Below are positions 35,670-48,336 of a stretch of 64,000 nucleotides of DNA, piece after piece (position 1 is the stretch's first letter; every line of letters begins with the position of its first letter). This DNA comes from Acephala macrosclerotiorum. Its lineage: Eukaryota; Ascomycota; Leotiomycetes; Helotiales; Mollisiaceae. The notes beneath the pieces are model-generated. The model searched no databases. It had not been told where the DNA came from and worked only from the letters and a program-made list of their open reading frames with translations. The DNA lies in contig MU119290.1 of assembly GCA_014904845.1 (NCBI GenBank), positions 1-64,000 of the forward strand, in the 5' to 3' direction. Made by a program: the position numbers and the translations under genes.

Positions 35670-37248
35670 ATGAAGTCTTTCGTTACCCTTAGCTTAGCCG
35701 CAGGAGCCTATGCTTCATGCTGCACCTTCACACTGACTGCTTCAGGTGGAGAGTCCGGAACCATCGGTCAGCTTGATGATGGTCAAAACAGGATTGGTGG
35801 AGGTCTGCCTGCTGCGAACTTCTGTTTTGACAATGGCACCATCACCGACTCTGCTGGACGTGGCTGTCTCTTGACTGGTGTGTTTCACCTTGCTCTTTAC
35901 TGATCCTCGAAGCTAATATCATACAGACGAAGTTGAGCAATTCCAATGTGACCTCAACAAGAGCCCACAATCCGGCTTCTCCATCGAGAGCAATGGCACT
36001 CTCGAATACTCTGGCAGCTCGGTCTTCTATGCCTGCCCAGCGTCTGATACCGAGTGGAACATCTACACTAAGCCCGTCGAAGGTCAACTGAAGTGCGTCG
36101 AGATTGGCTTGACTGCAAGTGGCTGCGGTTCTACAACTTGCTCTTCTGCTCCCGCCTCGACTGTCACGGAGACCTTTACCTCTGTCAGCACAGTGACTGA
36201 AGCTTCCACAATCACAGAAGCCACCACAATCACTGTGACTGAATGCGAGGCGACATCGACTCCAGTGACCTACCCCAGTTCTACTCCCGTCGAGAGTACC
36301 CCACCAGTCACTTACCCCAGCTCTACTCCGACGGGAAGCTCAGTCACTCTCCCTACCGAGACACTGCCAACTGCCACCCCAAGCACAACGGTGACAGCCT
36401 CGACATACGTTCCACCACCAGAGTCTGTCAGCACTGAGAGCACCACATGCACTAAGTCGACTTCAACTTATGTCCCGCCACCCGAGTCGGTGACAAGCTC
36501 ATACTCCTCCGTCTGGACACCAACCACCACCCCAGAATCCGAGAGCACAACATGCACTGAGAGCACTACCGTCATCACCTCTTCCTCATACGTCTGGACT
36601 CCATCCTCCAGCGTTCCTCTCTCAACGGCGCCAACCACCTGGATCACCAGCACTAAGACACACACCAAGCCACAGAGCACCCACACAACCTACTCCTGGT
36701 CCAACACCACCACCGCCTCCACTACAACAAGCACCGGAGCATCAACCTGTGTCTCCACCGCTTTAACAGGAACCTACACCGCAGGAAACTACCAATACCC
36801 CCACCTCATTGTCCCCATCTCCTCCAGCTCGCCCGAAACCGCATTCGGAACCCAATATTTCGGCACCATCTCCTCCAATGTCTCTACGATCTTCAATTTC
36901 GACATCCCTAGTTCTTATTCTGGACATACTTGTAACTTGATCTTCCTCCTCCCTCTTCAATCCGAGTTAGAGACTTCGAGTTATGAGTTCTCTGGTACTG
37001 GGGGTGTTGACTTCGAAGAACTCTCTAGCGTAGCAACCACGAGCACAACTTATGATAATGCACCGTCTGTTGAGGCTGATCTCGGTACCTTCACCCTTAC
37101 CGAGGGAAGCAGCACTCTGATCTCCAGTTTCGCTTGCCCTGCGGGCGAAGCTGTCTCGTACGAAGCAAAGGCGGTGGGAGATACCTACCTTTATTTCTTC
37201 CAAGATTATAATCCAAGCCCACTTGGATTGTACATCACTGTCTGCTAG
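35670..37248 (+). CDS. Secreted cell-wall protein with C-terminal But2 domain
   Basis: Two exons (35670-35877 and 35927-37248) give 509 residues. MKSFVTLSLAAGAYAS is a typical signal peptide. Residues about 17-145 form a Cys-containing N-terminal domain, then a long Ser/Thr/Pro-rich stretch (about 150-355), expected to be O-glycosylated, with repeated TYPSSTP and STYVPPPESV units. The last 150 residues match the But2 (Uba3-binding) domain: HLIVPISSSSPETAFGTQY, FNFDIPSSYSGHTCNLIFLLP, and the ending FFQDYNPSPLGLYITVC. The architecture points to a wall-associated or surface protein. An upstream in-frame Met at 35613 would spoil the signal peptide. Confidence 0.87.
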
Positions 37249-38305
37249 ATTTGAGATGGATGATTTGGGTTTGAAAAGGATAAGTTTAATGTCGCTCAGC
37301 CAATATCTTAGGTGCGAGCGATGGAAATATCTATGTTGTAATACACGATGCATAAGATTGGTACTTGTAATGTTTTGATGGTCATGATGCATAGCTAGGA
37401 AATAGCAGAATGAATGAAAGAAATATGATAAACAGCAGATGTATTTTCCACGTGTCCTCCTTTTTCCTGTTGAGATGGCATTCTGGCATGTGATGGTGCT
37501 AAGGATAAAACTCTGATTTCGAGCTTTTGTAGAAATCAATCAATAACTCACCTTTTGCCTGCCATCCAAATTCGCTCTCGACATTTCCAACTTCTCTACC
37601 CGTGCAGTATCATGCGAAATCTTTTGACTGGCGAAGGCTTTCCAGCAAGATATCTATACAGAAGGTCAAATGTAAGAAATACCGCAACAAAAGTCGTACT
37701 GCACAAAGTCTACCTTAGTAGTGGAACACAACTCTTTTTTTCTTCGTTCCATGGTCAGTTAGCAAGCTGGCCGCTTCTACTTCGGTGCTGATCACTCTCG
37801 GCTCACCCTCTCCTTACTGAGCTCACCTAAGTTGCCTGAGCAACCTGAGCAGTACCCGTTGCTCACCTTTGATATTCGAAAAAACTTAACCAAGAAGGCT
37901 AGATGCTAGCCTAGAACCTTATTATCATTTTTGTCAAGTTTTGGCGGTTATCCCTGGGGAGCTTAAATAGGCTCCTAAAGATCCCAAATAGGACCTTATA
38001 AAAATAGATTTACGTTATATTGTAACAGATAAAAAAAGACTGTACTGCAATAGCCCTATGTGAGAGAATGGAGTAATACTAGGTCTAAGATAAGCTTGAA
38101 TCTCGAGATCTCACAACCTAGGGCTCAAAAATAAGAGTTGGAAGAAGGATACTATTTTGAAGCTCTAGAAACTCAGCCTAAAATACATGGGTAGTCTGTG
38201 CTGGCACGTGATTTTCACGGGACCCCACTTCAAACTACTACAATATTCGCTTATTAACCGCTCGAAAAGTTCAAAATGTCTTCCCAAGATATTAGCAGCT
38301 CGTAG
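37249..38305. other. Intergenic between convergent genes
   Basis: About 1 kb, partly AT-rich, with small palindromes (for example GGCTAGATGCTAGCC near 37900). It may contain transposon debris but nothing identifiable. Confidence 0.4.
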
Positions 38306-39729
38306 TTAATAAACTAAATCCTTTTCACTCCCCGTCTCACTCTTAATTTCCACATCTTGCGTCGTGGATGTCGTAATCAAGATAGCTTTGCTATTATTAT
38401 CCACAAGACCCCTTCCTTCCAAACTTCCATCCTTGGATATATTAACAAGGTTATCAGACACCTCCACCCTCGAAATAGTTTTAGGAGTTGTCCCAAAGCC
38501 TACGAGTTCAATAGGGGTTTGTCCAAATCGATTTTGTAAGCGGCTGCCGTTACTGATGTACGTAGGTTGGGTGGACCTGTTGGAAGAAAGCAAACGGGGG
38601 AAGATCCATGAGATGACAGGTTTTATTGTAGGAAGCGATGCGCAAACTATGCCAGTGTTGATTTCGATGCTCGACCAGATTGCCGCTTCGGTATTGGCCC
38701 CTAAGTTCCCAGTGAATAAGATAATTGCCCTACGGTTTAAGAAGTAGACTTACAGGTAGTATCCTCAGATATCGATACAACGTATAGGCTATGAAGTCGC
38801 AGAATGCTGACAAGGCAAACGCTGTAGTAGAAAATTAGTACAGCTTCATATCAGAGACGTGATTAAAGGACCTACAATCCACCCAAGGCGAAAATCATCA
38901 TCAATCCAACCTTCTGTTTGAGAGGTAATTTTAGGGTAGAAAGCACCGGCATCGGAAGAATGAGAATAGTCAGATCCGTAACAATATTCATCGCAGCGTT
39001 GAAGAACCATAGGAACTTATGGGCGATACAATGACCATGAATATTCAGGTCCCAGAATGCCGCGACCGGTACACAGGTGAAGATTCCGCTAACGATCGTC
39101 CATATGCCGTAGATTATAATAAACCCGATTGTAGACCGACAAGCATAACGAATCCTTGGCCCAACAAAGACGCGCAAGTATTGTAAGACGATGGAGATCT
39201 TTGTCAAAGTAAGGGACATATTGTAACAGAGAATACTCCCCCACAGGCACTGGATTGTATTAGATTCTCTTCGCAATTCCTGTTGAGGGTTGTATGCTTA
39301 CCCTCAGTACCTGCTCAAGATCATATAGACTAACTGTTGAGATATGCTTTCCTAACCCGTACTTCACCTCTAGATAAATAGGTCAATGGATAAATTCCGA
39401 GCCCTAGAGGTCGGAAATCTTACGTTCAGAGACAAAAATCGTGAACCCAATTGAGGAAAGCTAGTAATAAATTAGCCTTTCTCTCCATGAAGTTAAAACT
39501 TATTAAATATGAAGAAGTCTCGCCCCTGGGGGCAAGAGGAGCGGAGCACATCTAGAGTAAATATCTGGTCGCGACTCACCAGTGATACTGCAATTGCTAA
39601 TTCGTCACGGCCTGCATTCTTCAATATAGTAAGCCTTGCGATAAGTCGTGCTAGAACAAGGCATGCTGCCAATGACGTAAACACAACGGTGGAAATGATA
39701 GCTGTCGAACCTCGCGATACGGAAGGCAT
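38306..39729 (-). CDS. Fungal rhodopsin-like integral membrane protein (PTH11-type)
   Basis: Six exons (39729-39580, 39460-39424, 39369-39302, 39249-38876, 38821-38754, 38700-38306) encode 363 residues. Spliced this way it shows the fungal rhodopsin-domain pattern: GLGKHI, SLTLTKISIVLQYLRVF, a W-x-C loop, FNAAMNIVTDLTILILPMP, LKQKVGLMMIFALGGFVCLVSILR, and EAAIWSSIEINTGIVCASLPTIKP. About seven membrane helices. The 52-base intron at 39250-39301 contains a shorter false acceptor. The C-terminal 95 residues are polar and cytosolic. It has no CFEM domain. Such proteins are suspected surface sensors; the ligand is unknown. Confidence 0.85.
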
Positions 39730-39930
39730 GTTTTGGAGTGATTGAATCCTAAAAGTTTAAAATTTCGTGAAGGTATCTACCTTCCATAATCCCACATTTG
39801 CCGATGCGTTACTTTTGTAGCTGAAAAGCATGTTTGAGTAGCCCGCAAAAGCTCCTGGTGCATGAAGAGCACTAATCGTACTTCATTTCATGACTCAGGA
39901 ACACAATCGGGGGGTCGCGTAAACGTCGTT

Positions 39931-40385
39931 ACTTCGTCACCGGGGTATCAGTTGTAAAAACAGGGGTCAGTTCATTCCAAGGAACTTAACTCAAACAACT
40001 AATCATCCACGAATTCAAGAAATCTAATTGGAGAATTCTCCCTTGTAATGGAGGAAATCTTTAGAAGGCTTGGCACAACTAATACCCCGGTGACAAAGTA
40101 TGTGCCGTGTGTTATAGCAGGCCTGAGCTGAAGCGGATCTGGCCTAGGCCTACCTTGGTAGTGGCTAGACGACGAGAGTACTGGAAGCATGGAAGGTGAG
40201 TGGCTGGAATCACACACCGCTGAAAGCATACTTCGTAGTCTGGGTAATAGTTACGCCAAGCCTTCTGGAGAGTTCTTCGATTGCAGGGGAAATTGTCCAA
40301 TAAGATTCTCGAATTCCGTGAAGTATTACCTACATAAGTTAAGACTGCTTGGTGGAGATTTTGGAACTATTACCCAGGCTACGAA
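39931..40385. repeat. Large imperfect inverted repeat (foldback or two opposed MITEs)
   Basis: The unit at 39931-40099 has 25-base inverted ends (39931-39955 and 40075-40099, two mismatches, both C/T). The unit at 40232-40385 has 21-base inverted ends (one mismatch). Read as reverse complement, the second unit matches the first through most of its length, including AGAAGGCTTGGC and GAATTC-centred segments. So these are two diverged, opposed copies of one short element, and similarity continues a little into the 100-base spacer. Confidence 0.75.
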
Positions 40386-40500
40386 CTAGGAGACGGCAGG
40401 AGCAGCTGGAGAAAAGAGGGGTTCGCAGAGTTGTGGCGGGGATTATTGGGAAGAACCGGCTATTTTAGGTGCGCTGGAGTCCTTATATGGACCCTCTAGC

Positions 40501-40524
40501 GTGGTCGCGTGGTCACGTGGTCAC
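40501..40524. repeat. 8-bp tandem repeat (GTGGTCAC)
   Basis: Three near-identical eight-base copies, the first with one change. The copies contain the palindrome CACGTG at their joints. Confidence 0.6.
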
Positions 40525-40639
40525 TGGGCTCTTCTGCTGGACGACGGACACCCAAAAGGCAAAGAAGGGAGTGAGGGGAGCCTCTCGATACTTCCGAGCA
40601 TAGGGGTCCTGTTTTGGCGTATCTGACCCCTTTACCTTA

Positions 40640-40690
40640 TCTCCGCACCTCGTCTCCGCACCCCGTCTCCGCACCCGTCTCCGCACTTCG
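40640..40690. repeat. 13-bp GC-rich tandem repeat
   Basis: Four copies of TCTCCGCACCTCG-like units (13, 13, 12 and 13 bases) in a non-coding stretch. Origin unknown; perhaps the end of a transposon. Confidence 0.75.
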
Positions 40691-41130
40691 TCTGTGTAAT
40701 ACGAGGGAAGTAGGGGTTGCACTACCTCTAATAATTTGATGTCGAGCCCCTTTAGGTTGCTAAAATGGCCTCTCGGTCAGGCCGAGCTCAGGCCGTGCTT
40801 CGGCATGCTCAGGAATGCCACCTTCGGCTCAGGTTAAAGTGGCAGCTGCTCACGTCCAAACACTACCTCCGTAAAACGCTGAGCCCGACCCACGTGGCAA
40901 GCGCTGAAATGGCGTTTCTAAATCTAATCTAGACTGTTTGGGATCTAGCGGCATTTATTTCCCGACTTTCCCTCTCACTGCAAACGATCTTTGATACCAA
41001 AACTTCGAATTTTACAACATCGTGAGCAGCGAATGATAAATCACCCATAGGGTAGAGAAGCTACGATATCTAAATACCAAGACGCCATTTGAGATAGCTA
41101 CTACTATCTGTCTTCGAGGTTCTCGTTGTC
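40691..41130. other. Intergenic, nothing recognised
   Basis: About 440 bases of normal composition with short GC-rich palindromic words (GGCCGAGCTCAGGCC near 40779). No coding frame. Confidence 0.35.
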
Positions 41131-42402
41131 ATGACTTTCGGGTCTGGCATCGGAGGTCAGGATGGGCCCATTTACAATAACTCGGAAGGCGCCTCCCGCA
41201 TCAGACCTCACGAATTGGATGTTTTCAGGGTGCTTTGTTTGAGCCGCCTCAGAACTACAGCTTTGGGGGCGATGCGACAAGGACGGGCAATGGGGCTACA
41301 ACTTTGAGATGAGTGGTCTCTTCTCTACGCCTGAAGATCCAAAAATACTGTATGGTGGCGATCGCGAAAGTCGGCACTGGGTCGTAAACATGGGAGCTGA
41401 AGGTTATGCAGATTGCTTTCATCCCATCACTCATTGGAGTCTCTACGTTTTCAGCTGACGGGAAAACAGGCGTGCAGCCTTGGATGTTCAAGCGGCAGTT
41501 GTGGAAATGCATACGAGTACGCACTGAACCAATATTCTACGACCCCGCGGGCGAACGGCGAATCATCTGACCGTGGTCTAATGAGGAACTATAGAGTCAA
41601 AGCTTAGGGCTTCCAAGGATCGTTAGGCCTCCGAGGGGGACGTTCATTCTTGTGTCGCACGACGTTTCTGCGCCAGTTGAAGGTGTCGCTGAGGGGCCCA
41701 ATGTCTTGGTTCAGTCGGTCACGACCATAGGCCAAAAACCAGTACCGAAAGTCGTTGCCGGTATTCAGCGTAACAAGACATCTATCGGATCCATGAATGT
41801 GTCAGGTCAGCGTGCTATGCCAGGCCTTCAGCGATATTTTCCATCTGAAGACCACCATCAGAAAGTTCGGCAGTTGCTCCGAAGTGAGCTTCGTCGTCCG
41901 ATCATCCGACAACGCGGAGTAAATTTTTCACTTTCCAAGTCATGGTGCCTCATACTGACTTCTCCCAGGTATACAACAGTCTCATATATCCGACCAACAA
42001 TTCCGTCATCCTCGACCGTTCGCAATCATCAATAATCATGAACTTCACCCAGACAACCTACGTCGGCCATCACCGTCCATGCACCTACACCAGCGGCACG
42101 ACTCAACCCTTGTCAGTCGACCTCTTTCTTGATGGCTCTCTCCTGAGATCTTCAACGATCGCTTTACGATGACTGGTCGCGTCTACCCTTCACGAGCAGG
42201 CGCTCTAGGAGTGTCGCTATTGGCAAATCATGGAACGGCGACATTCGAAAGCGTCACGTATTGGGATAACATGCTGAATGTTTGGCCCAACAAAACGAGG
42301 AATGCGAGCAGTCCGCTTGAGTCTGATGGTTATTACCAGACGCATGTGCCATTCGAGAACGAGTGTATTCCCGTGGGGACGGAGTTGTATAATAGGTATT
42401 GA
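41131..42402 (+). pseudogene. GH32 (invertase/fructosidase) pseudogene, C-terminal part
   Basis: Read across frames, the stretch shows a GH32 protein: FEPPQNYSFGGDATRTG near 41235-41285, LVSHDVSAPVEGVAEGPNVLVQ near 41650, then DFSQVYNSLIYPTNNSVILDRS and the typical end MTGRVYPSRAGALGVSLLA...ATFESVTYWDNMLNVWPN to 42402. Single-base losses break it near 41285 and near 42148, with other shifts around 41620-41650 and 41930. The N-terminal half with the nucleophile region is absent. It is dead in this strain unless intact copies exist elsewhere. Confidence 0.75.
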
Positions 42403-43116
42403 ACAGTCAAGATGGGTTGTAATTTTGTCCTTGGAGAGAATTGAGTTGTCACTTTCTTTTACCACCTTGCCAGCCATCTTCGAAGATTTCACGAAAGTTT
42501 TCACTCAATTCACACATCAGATCTGATTGTACGAATACGCATTTGGCCGAAAACTTCTATTCCATTCGAGGTTACCGTTCACTTCGGACAAGAGGATTAA
42601 GATCATCAAATCTCTCCATGATTTATCTTCTATCGAGTCGCGCATTCACCAATTCAACCTTCGCTTCATGATCTGCTTCCTAGATCATGGTTTGAAAATA
42701 TATAACATGGGTGGTTTTGTGGCCGACGTCTACGAACCGGAGCCGCTGATTGGCGCTTCAAGACCACTTTGGTGGGTCGTCTGGGCATCAAGTCAGGATT
42801 CTCGTGCGCCCTTTCTCTTCCAACCAACTTTGCCTCAGCCTCCAGATCAATAAGTATCAATTATGCAGAGCCTGCTTCCATGGCACAAAAAATATCGTGA
42901 TAGGCTATCACAACCGACAATACTGTTGTGGTTGGACTGCGCCGCTACTGATCACCCTCCATCCAAATTTGCGACCATGATGAGCCTCACCCCTGACGCC
43001 ACTGGGGGGCTGAGGCTCGTAATAAGAAGCAAGACAGCCGCCAGATCGAATGACGCAAACTTGACGTTTATGGTTCAACGATCTGAGAGCAGATTTGTTG
43101 CTGACGACGACCGATC
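42403..43116. other. Intergenic
   Basis: About 710 bases; overlapping small open frames show no domain. Likely promoter and leader of the next gene. Confidence 0.4.
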
Positions 43117-45690
43117 ATGTCGTATGCTTCGGTTCCAAGCGATGCTGCCTCGAAAGCAAACCACGAGGTTTTCGAGCCTTTGAATGAGGTAAGCTCGGCC
43201 AAGTCATCGCCGACACTAATTCTTTCTGCATTTGGAATTTTCATTAACTTTGAACAGACAGCCGAGAGAGAGCATTTCTCGGCCATCAAAGAGCCTAGAC
43301 AGCCTTCAATTCCGGAAACATTTGACATCCAAAATGGAGAGACCTTTCGAAGGGAGCAACCAAAACCTGTCTCGTCGCAGAGCAGGAAATACGCGCTCTT
43401 GCGAAGTCTGATACACATACCCGCCATTTTCATGACCCTGGCAACGCTGTCGTTGAGTTTTCGTGGAATATTCTGGCGAGCTCCAACCTCGTACACGAAC
43501 ACAGTTCTCAACGTCCTCCAATTTGTGGCAAAAGTCCACGAAAGTCTTATCTTACTTTCCTTGACAGCCATCGTCTTTCATCGAATTCGTCATGAGATCA
43601 TGAGTCGACAAGGCATCCCTTTTGGACTCTTGAGTTCTGGACTTCAATATTCCAATGTTTTTTTCTTCGCTCGCGCAGATTTCAGACATGCTTTGGTCAA
43701 TCTGAAACAGATTCCTCGATATATGGGATTAATTGGAGTTTTTGTTCTTGCATTTTTGTTGGCTTCAACATGCGGTCCCTCGGCTGCGATCGTGGTCTTG
43801 CCAAGGTTGGAATGGTCAGTCGACTTCCCCTAGCTACATTTCCCCTTCTAGTATTTTCACGAGTTCTACTCGCTGCAATAACAGAAGCAGGCATTTAACT
43901 TCTGAATTACTCCCGATATGTCTGAAGGAGGTATGCTGACTCGAGGATGTCGGGTAAACAGGTGGCCAGTCAAGTCATCGCGTCACAACACAACAACGCC
44001 CGTCATTTACCTCAACACCACAGGGCTCACATTCCCAGCTATCATGACGGCTTCCTGCACCGATGTTGAAAATGCACAATATTGCGCAGATTGCACAAAT
44101 ACGAATGCATCAGGGATATTCTGGTGTCCTTCCGGTGGACTCGAGACAATCTTGAATTCGGGAATGGTGCAGTCCCTGATGGCTGGCGACTTCGTGCTTT
44201 CGCCAGCTCAGATCCTAGTATCAAGCTTTGATCAGTCAATCGGCGGCGTCAGTACCTTCTCTCGATCACTCAATGGCAATCTATTGAGGGAGGGAACTGG
44301 AAAGGTGAATAGCAGTTTATTCGTTGCTTCTGTGGTGCCCGATGTGACCGCGATGGCGTTGGGAACTTTCTGGGAGACTCAAGACCAAACAAACGGCCTC
44401 ACTCGGCCAATGGCGAGGACGTCCTCTACAAATAATCCTGTGACCGGTTTGCAAAAACCAATAGTTCAGGTGCAATGTACCAGCTCTTACCACACGTTGA
44501 CGAACTCAACCACAGACACGGTCACGTTTCCATCGACCTATCATAGTCCGGGAACGAGTTCTGACTCATCGTGGACAGTACCTCTTGCCGGAGTATTGTC
44601 CAACTCTACTTTTACTGATCAAGATGATGTGGTCACATTTGAATGGCTAGATTTAGGCATGTCCGAAATTGGTCCATCTGCCGCGGCAATCTATCTAATC
44701 CCGGAAGAGTATTACCAGGCGTCGCAACCTCATCTCCCCAGTACATACAACAACACCTTTACCTGCACAATCGATGCGAAGTGGATACCATCACAAGCCT
44801 GGATCGACCCCACCACTGACGATGTGGTCCACGAAGCAACCACCGACCCTTTGAAAGAACGGTCCCACTTCAAAGACAGTCAAGGAAAGGTCACGTTGTC
44901 TCGCGACTGGCTCGACGTCCTGAATGTCATGATTGTCGATGAGACCTTCGGGATTGTCAACGAGACGACTTTTCAAGCCATTGCCGACAATTGTGTGTAC
45001 GGTGGCACTCCTTACGCAAATTATACCCTTTTGAACATATGTCTTGAATCAACTATGGCATTATTCATAGCAGATGGACTCGCGCGAATGCAAAGGACCA
45101 CAAGCCAGATCTGGTTCTGGCAGGACATGGTAACAACTTACAGCCAGGATGCCATCCATTACCAGTCCAACGAAGCTTATACCACACCGGCAGAGGTTTC
45201 AGCCCTCCTCGAAGGCGAACAAAACGAGTTTCCTAGGCTCACGATCGATATATTGCAATACGGCTATGGATATGGCTTGCAAGGCTCCACAGTCATCTAC
45301 ATTGCAGCCGCCATCCTCCTTGTTTATGTGGCCTTCGCTCTCGTTCACATGGCTATCGTTATCACAGGAGGATGGAGCAGCGACACGTGGGGGAATCCCG
45401 GCGAGTTGATCGCACTCGCGGTCAATTCTTCGCCCACAAAGTTGCTCCAGAATACTTGTGCCGGAATCGAGGATCCGAAGATGTGGACTCGAATCGTTTC
45501 TGTTCAAGAGACCACAGAGGCACACCTTGAGATTGTGTTCGACGAGCGAGTGGATAGGAGGAGGGGTAATGAGGGTTGGGAGCCAACACGTGATATTGAG
45601 TTGCAAGAGGGACAGAACTACGGGACAAAGCTGGAAGATAGTGTTAGGAGGAGAGTGATACCAGGCAAAAGATATGGGGCTCTTGAATGA
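43117..45690 (+). CDS. Unknown large membrane glycoprotein
   Basis: Three exons (43117-43188, 43258-43814, 43962-45690) give 785 residues. Three membrane helices lie in the N-terminal third (about residues 85-110, 118-145, 190-220). A 450-residue region follows with many N-glycosylation sites (NTT, NAS, NST, NTT) and paired cysteines, then a strong helix (STVIYIAAAILLVYVAFALVH) and a polar tail. This plan recurs in an uncharacterised ascomycete family. The large loop is probably outside the plasma membrane or luminal. The first intron (69 bases) has no stop and keeps frame if retained, so a 23-residue longer form is possible. Confidence 0.75.
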
Positions 45691-45946
45691 GTATCTGAGG
45701 AAAGATCTATTTTCAATTCTTATCTGGCGCTTCACAGGAATACAAGCCAACTCAAAAGATCAAATCATCAGCCTCGCAGATTTGGCATTGGAACACCTTC
45801 CGTTCATTTTTCGCGCCTGAATATAAAGAGAGCACAGCTCAGCTGCATTCATTTCTGGTAAGCGGAGATGCTTTGGATTTCTACTTTCATTGTTCTCTTC
45901 CCTCAGCCTTCCCCACTCCAGATGGTACATCCCAACTCAACGACAA

Positions 45947-47597
45947 TTACAAGGGATAGATGAAGTACTTGTTCTCGAGATCAGTCAAGTCCAACAGCGC
46001 AAGATCAACCCTCTCCTTCACCAAGTTCCCTTCGTCATCCAATTGTTCCACATAGCCTTCTCCGTTATCGCCCAGAGCTTGCTGCTCGGCAATCCACTGT
46101 CGCCTCTCCTTGTTCCTCCTCGCAAGAATGAATCGAATTGCGAGGATTATAGCAGGAGTTCCTACCCACGCAATAACAATCTGCACAATCCAGGCGGAGT
46201 AATATCTAGGATGATCCTTGGCCACCCAAATCTGCGGCGAGATGATATTTGCGACACCGTATCCGATCATAAACCCCACGTTTCGAGTCAGCTTTTTCGT
46301 ATATCCAGCGCAAGTAGAAGTCGTCCATCCCAAAGCGATGATGTACGTAACGCCAAATGTGTTTCCAGCAAGCAGCAAGCAAGTCAAGAGACCCAACTTG
46401 TTCGTCCACGGTAGCGCCACCATTCCAATCCCTCCCACGATTGCTGGGACGCACCAAAATGATGCCCAGTATGCATTGTTATTCGGAAATACCTTCAGCA
46501 GCACGCTAGCAACGATACAGACAGCGACCGCAAATCCTCCTCCCGCGACACTGACCAACGTCGACCCCAAATCCGAGACTCCAATCGAAACATATAGCAA
46601 ATTCTGCTGATACGCCAGATTATTCGACAGCATGAGTGTGAACGACTGCGCAGCAAACAGCCAAGAAACAGGATCTCTAATAGTCTCCACAAACTGATGT
46701 CTCTTAAACTGCTTCTGCTCAATCGAGCTCTGACTCTCATCATGCACCCTCTTAATCGTATGAATCTTCTCTTCCAGCGTCAAGAACTTCGCTTCAGCCG
46801 GATTACTCGGATACCAAAACCAGCAATAAATAGCCAGGAACAACGTGATTCCTCCAGTGGTAATCATGAACAGTTTCCAAGGCTGAACGGAAGATTTACT
46901 GAACAGGAGACCATAGGCTATGAATCCGGCTGGGATGGGGGCGCCCATGCAAGTGGTCCAGAGAATGGGTTGGAGGTATGAGTGCGCGGAGCGGGGGAAG
47001 AACATCCCCATTGTCATTTCGAAAGCAGGTACCAAGACAGCTTCGACGGCACCCAGGATGAATCGGATGGCGAGGAGGGAACCGTAGTTTAGGCAGACGC
47101 AGTGGAGGAAGACGACGAGAGACCAGATGAAGATGGCTACTGAGACGAAGGGTCCAAAGGGGAGGCGCTGCATGAGATAGTTTCCAGGCCATTGGGCGGC
47201 GGTGTAGCCTACGTAGAATAGGGTGTTGAGGTTGTTGTATTGGGTTTGGTTGATGCCTGTTTCCTCGAAGAGTCCTAAGATACTGGCGTATGAAAGTGTC
47301 GCTTTGTCGATCTTGGCCATCGTTAGCACCTCCTTCTTTCTAGATGTCTAGAACGGGAAGAATACTTACAAAAAGAACTAGATTGACGACACACAAGAGA
47401 AGCATGATATGCAGCCACAATTTCCATCTTAGCTTCTTCTCCCTTTCTGGCGTCAAGGGAGCAACGGTATGCCCATATTTTTCGACTAGTCGAAGTGTAA
47501 CATCCGCATACTTCTCCTCGATTGTTTTCAACGCCTTAGTCTCTCCTTTCCTTTCTTTCGGTACATCCGCGACATCAATTGGTTGCTTCTCGCTCAT
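45947..47597 (-). CDS. MFS transporter, DAL5/allantoate permease family
   Basis: Two exons (47597-47370 and 47311-45947) give 530 residues. Splicing the 58-base intron (branch site GCTAAC) restores NLVLFIDKATLSYASILGLFEETG, diagnostic for the anion:cation symporter (DAL5-like) family. About 12 helices; QWPGNYLMQRLP is the usual motif after the second helix, and GWTTSTCAGYTKK lies before the tenth. Relatives import allantoate, vitamins, nicotinate or cysteine. Its upstream neighbour on the same strand is a CoA-disulfide reductase-rhodanese fusion, which makes a thiol or sulfur compound a reasonable but unproven cargo. Confidence 0.88.
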
Positions 47598-48336
47598 GTT
47601 AGTGGTGTAAGCACGTGCTTGGCTCTGAGGCTAAAAGGATACATGCAGCCAAGAATCTGAAACTTGGCGGAAGTGGATGCCATATTTAAAGAAAAGTCAG
47701 AAGTTGTTCGAGAAGAGTTTTGGAAGACGTCAAAGTATACCTCGATGTCGTGCTTGCAATGAATTCAGAAGATCGGATGATGTAGGGAGTACCCCCACTT
47801 TGTGCCGCTGAACAGTCGCTGATCTCCGCAACAACTCTTCGACTTCACTTGAATGTATCTCAGCATTAAATGATTCAAATTTGTCGACGATCATATCTCT
47901 CAAGTGTCGATCGTGAAAGGGACGATTGCGCATTCGACTAGTTCGAGAAATAATAAGAACCCCTCGTGTACTCCGAGGTTGAAGGAGTGGTCACAAACAA
48001 TCCGCTCATGAGCCGAACATCACCCTACCGTGCTACATTAGCACAAACTCTAATTGTATTTGAAAGCTGATTGCGTGATTGGAGAATTTGGCCTCGAGAA
48101 ACTGCATCAAAACCCCTCGCGAAAAATGTGTATAAATGTGCGCGAGGCTCAACTCGTCGTCCAAGCTGATCTAAGTCAAGTCCTTCGATTGCTGCGAGAC
48201 TCGCTAAGCTACAGGGGCTCGCTTACAGTAAGGCTTGGTTTCAGGGGGATCATCGTCTCGACCTCTTCCACCGCAAACAAAAGAGGAACAAACGGTGCGC
48301 AGAATTGATATTCCATTTCTGTCAACCGGACTACTA
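47598..48336. promoter_or_regulatory. Promoter region of the DAL5-type transporter
   Basis: About 740 bases between the start of the transporter and the stop of the reductase upstream. No binding site could be named. Confidence 0.4.

Noticed and set aside
39250..39301. 22- or 31-base intron in the rhodopsin-like gene
   Set aside because: Too short for fungal splicing; the 52-base alternative keeps frame and restores family sequence.
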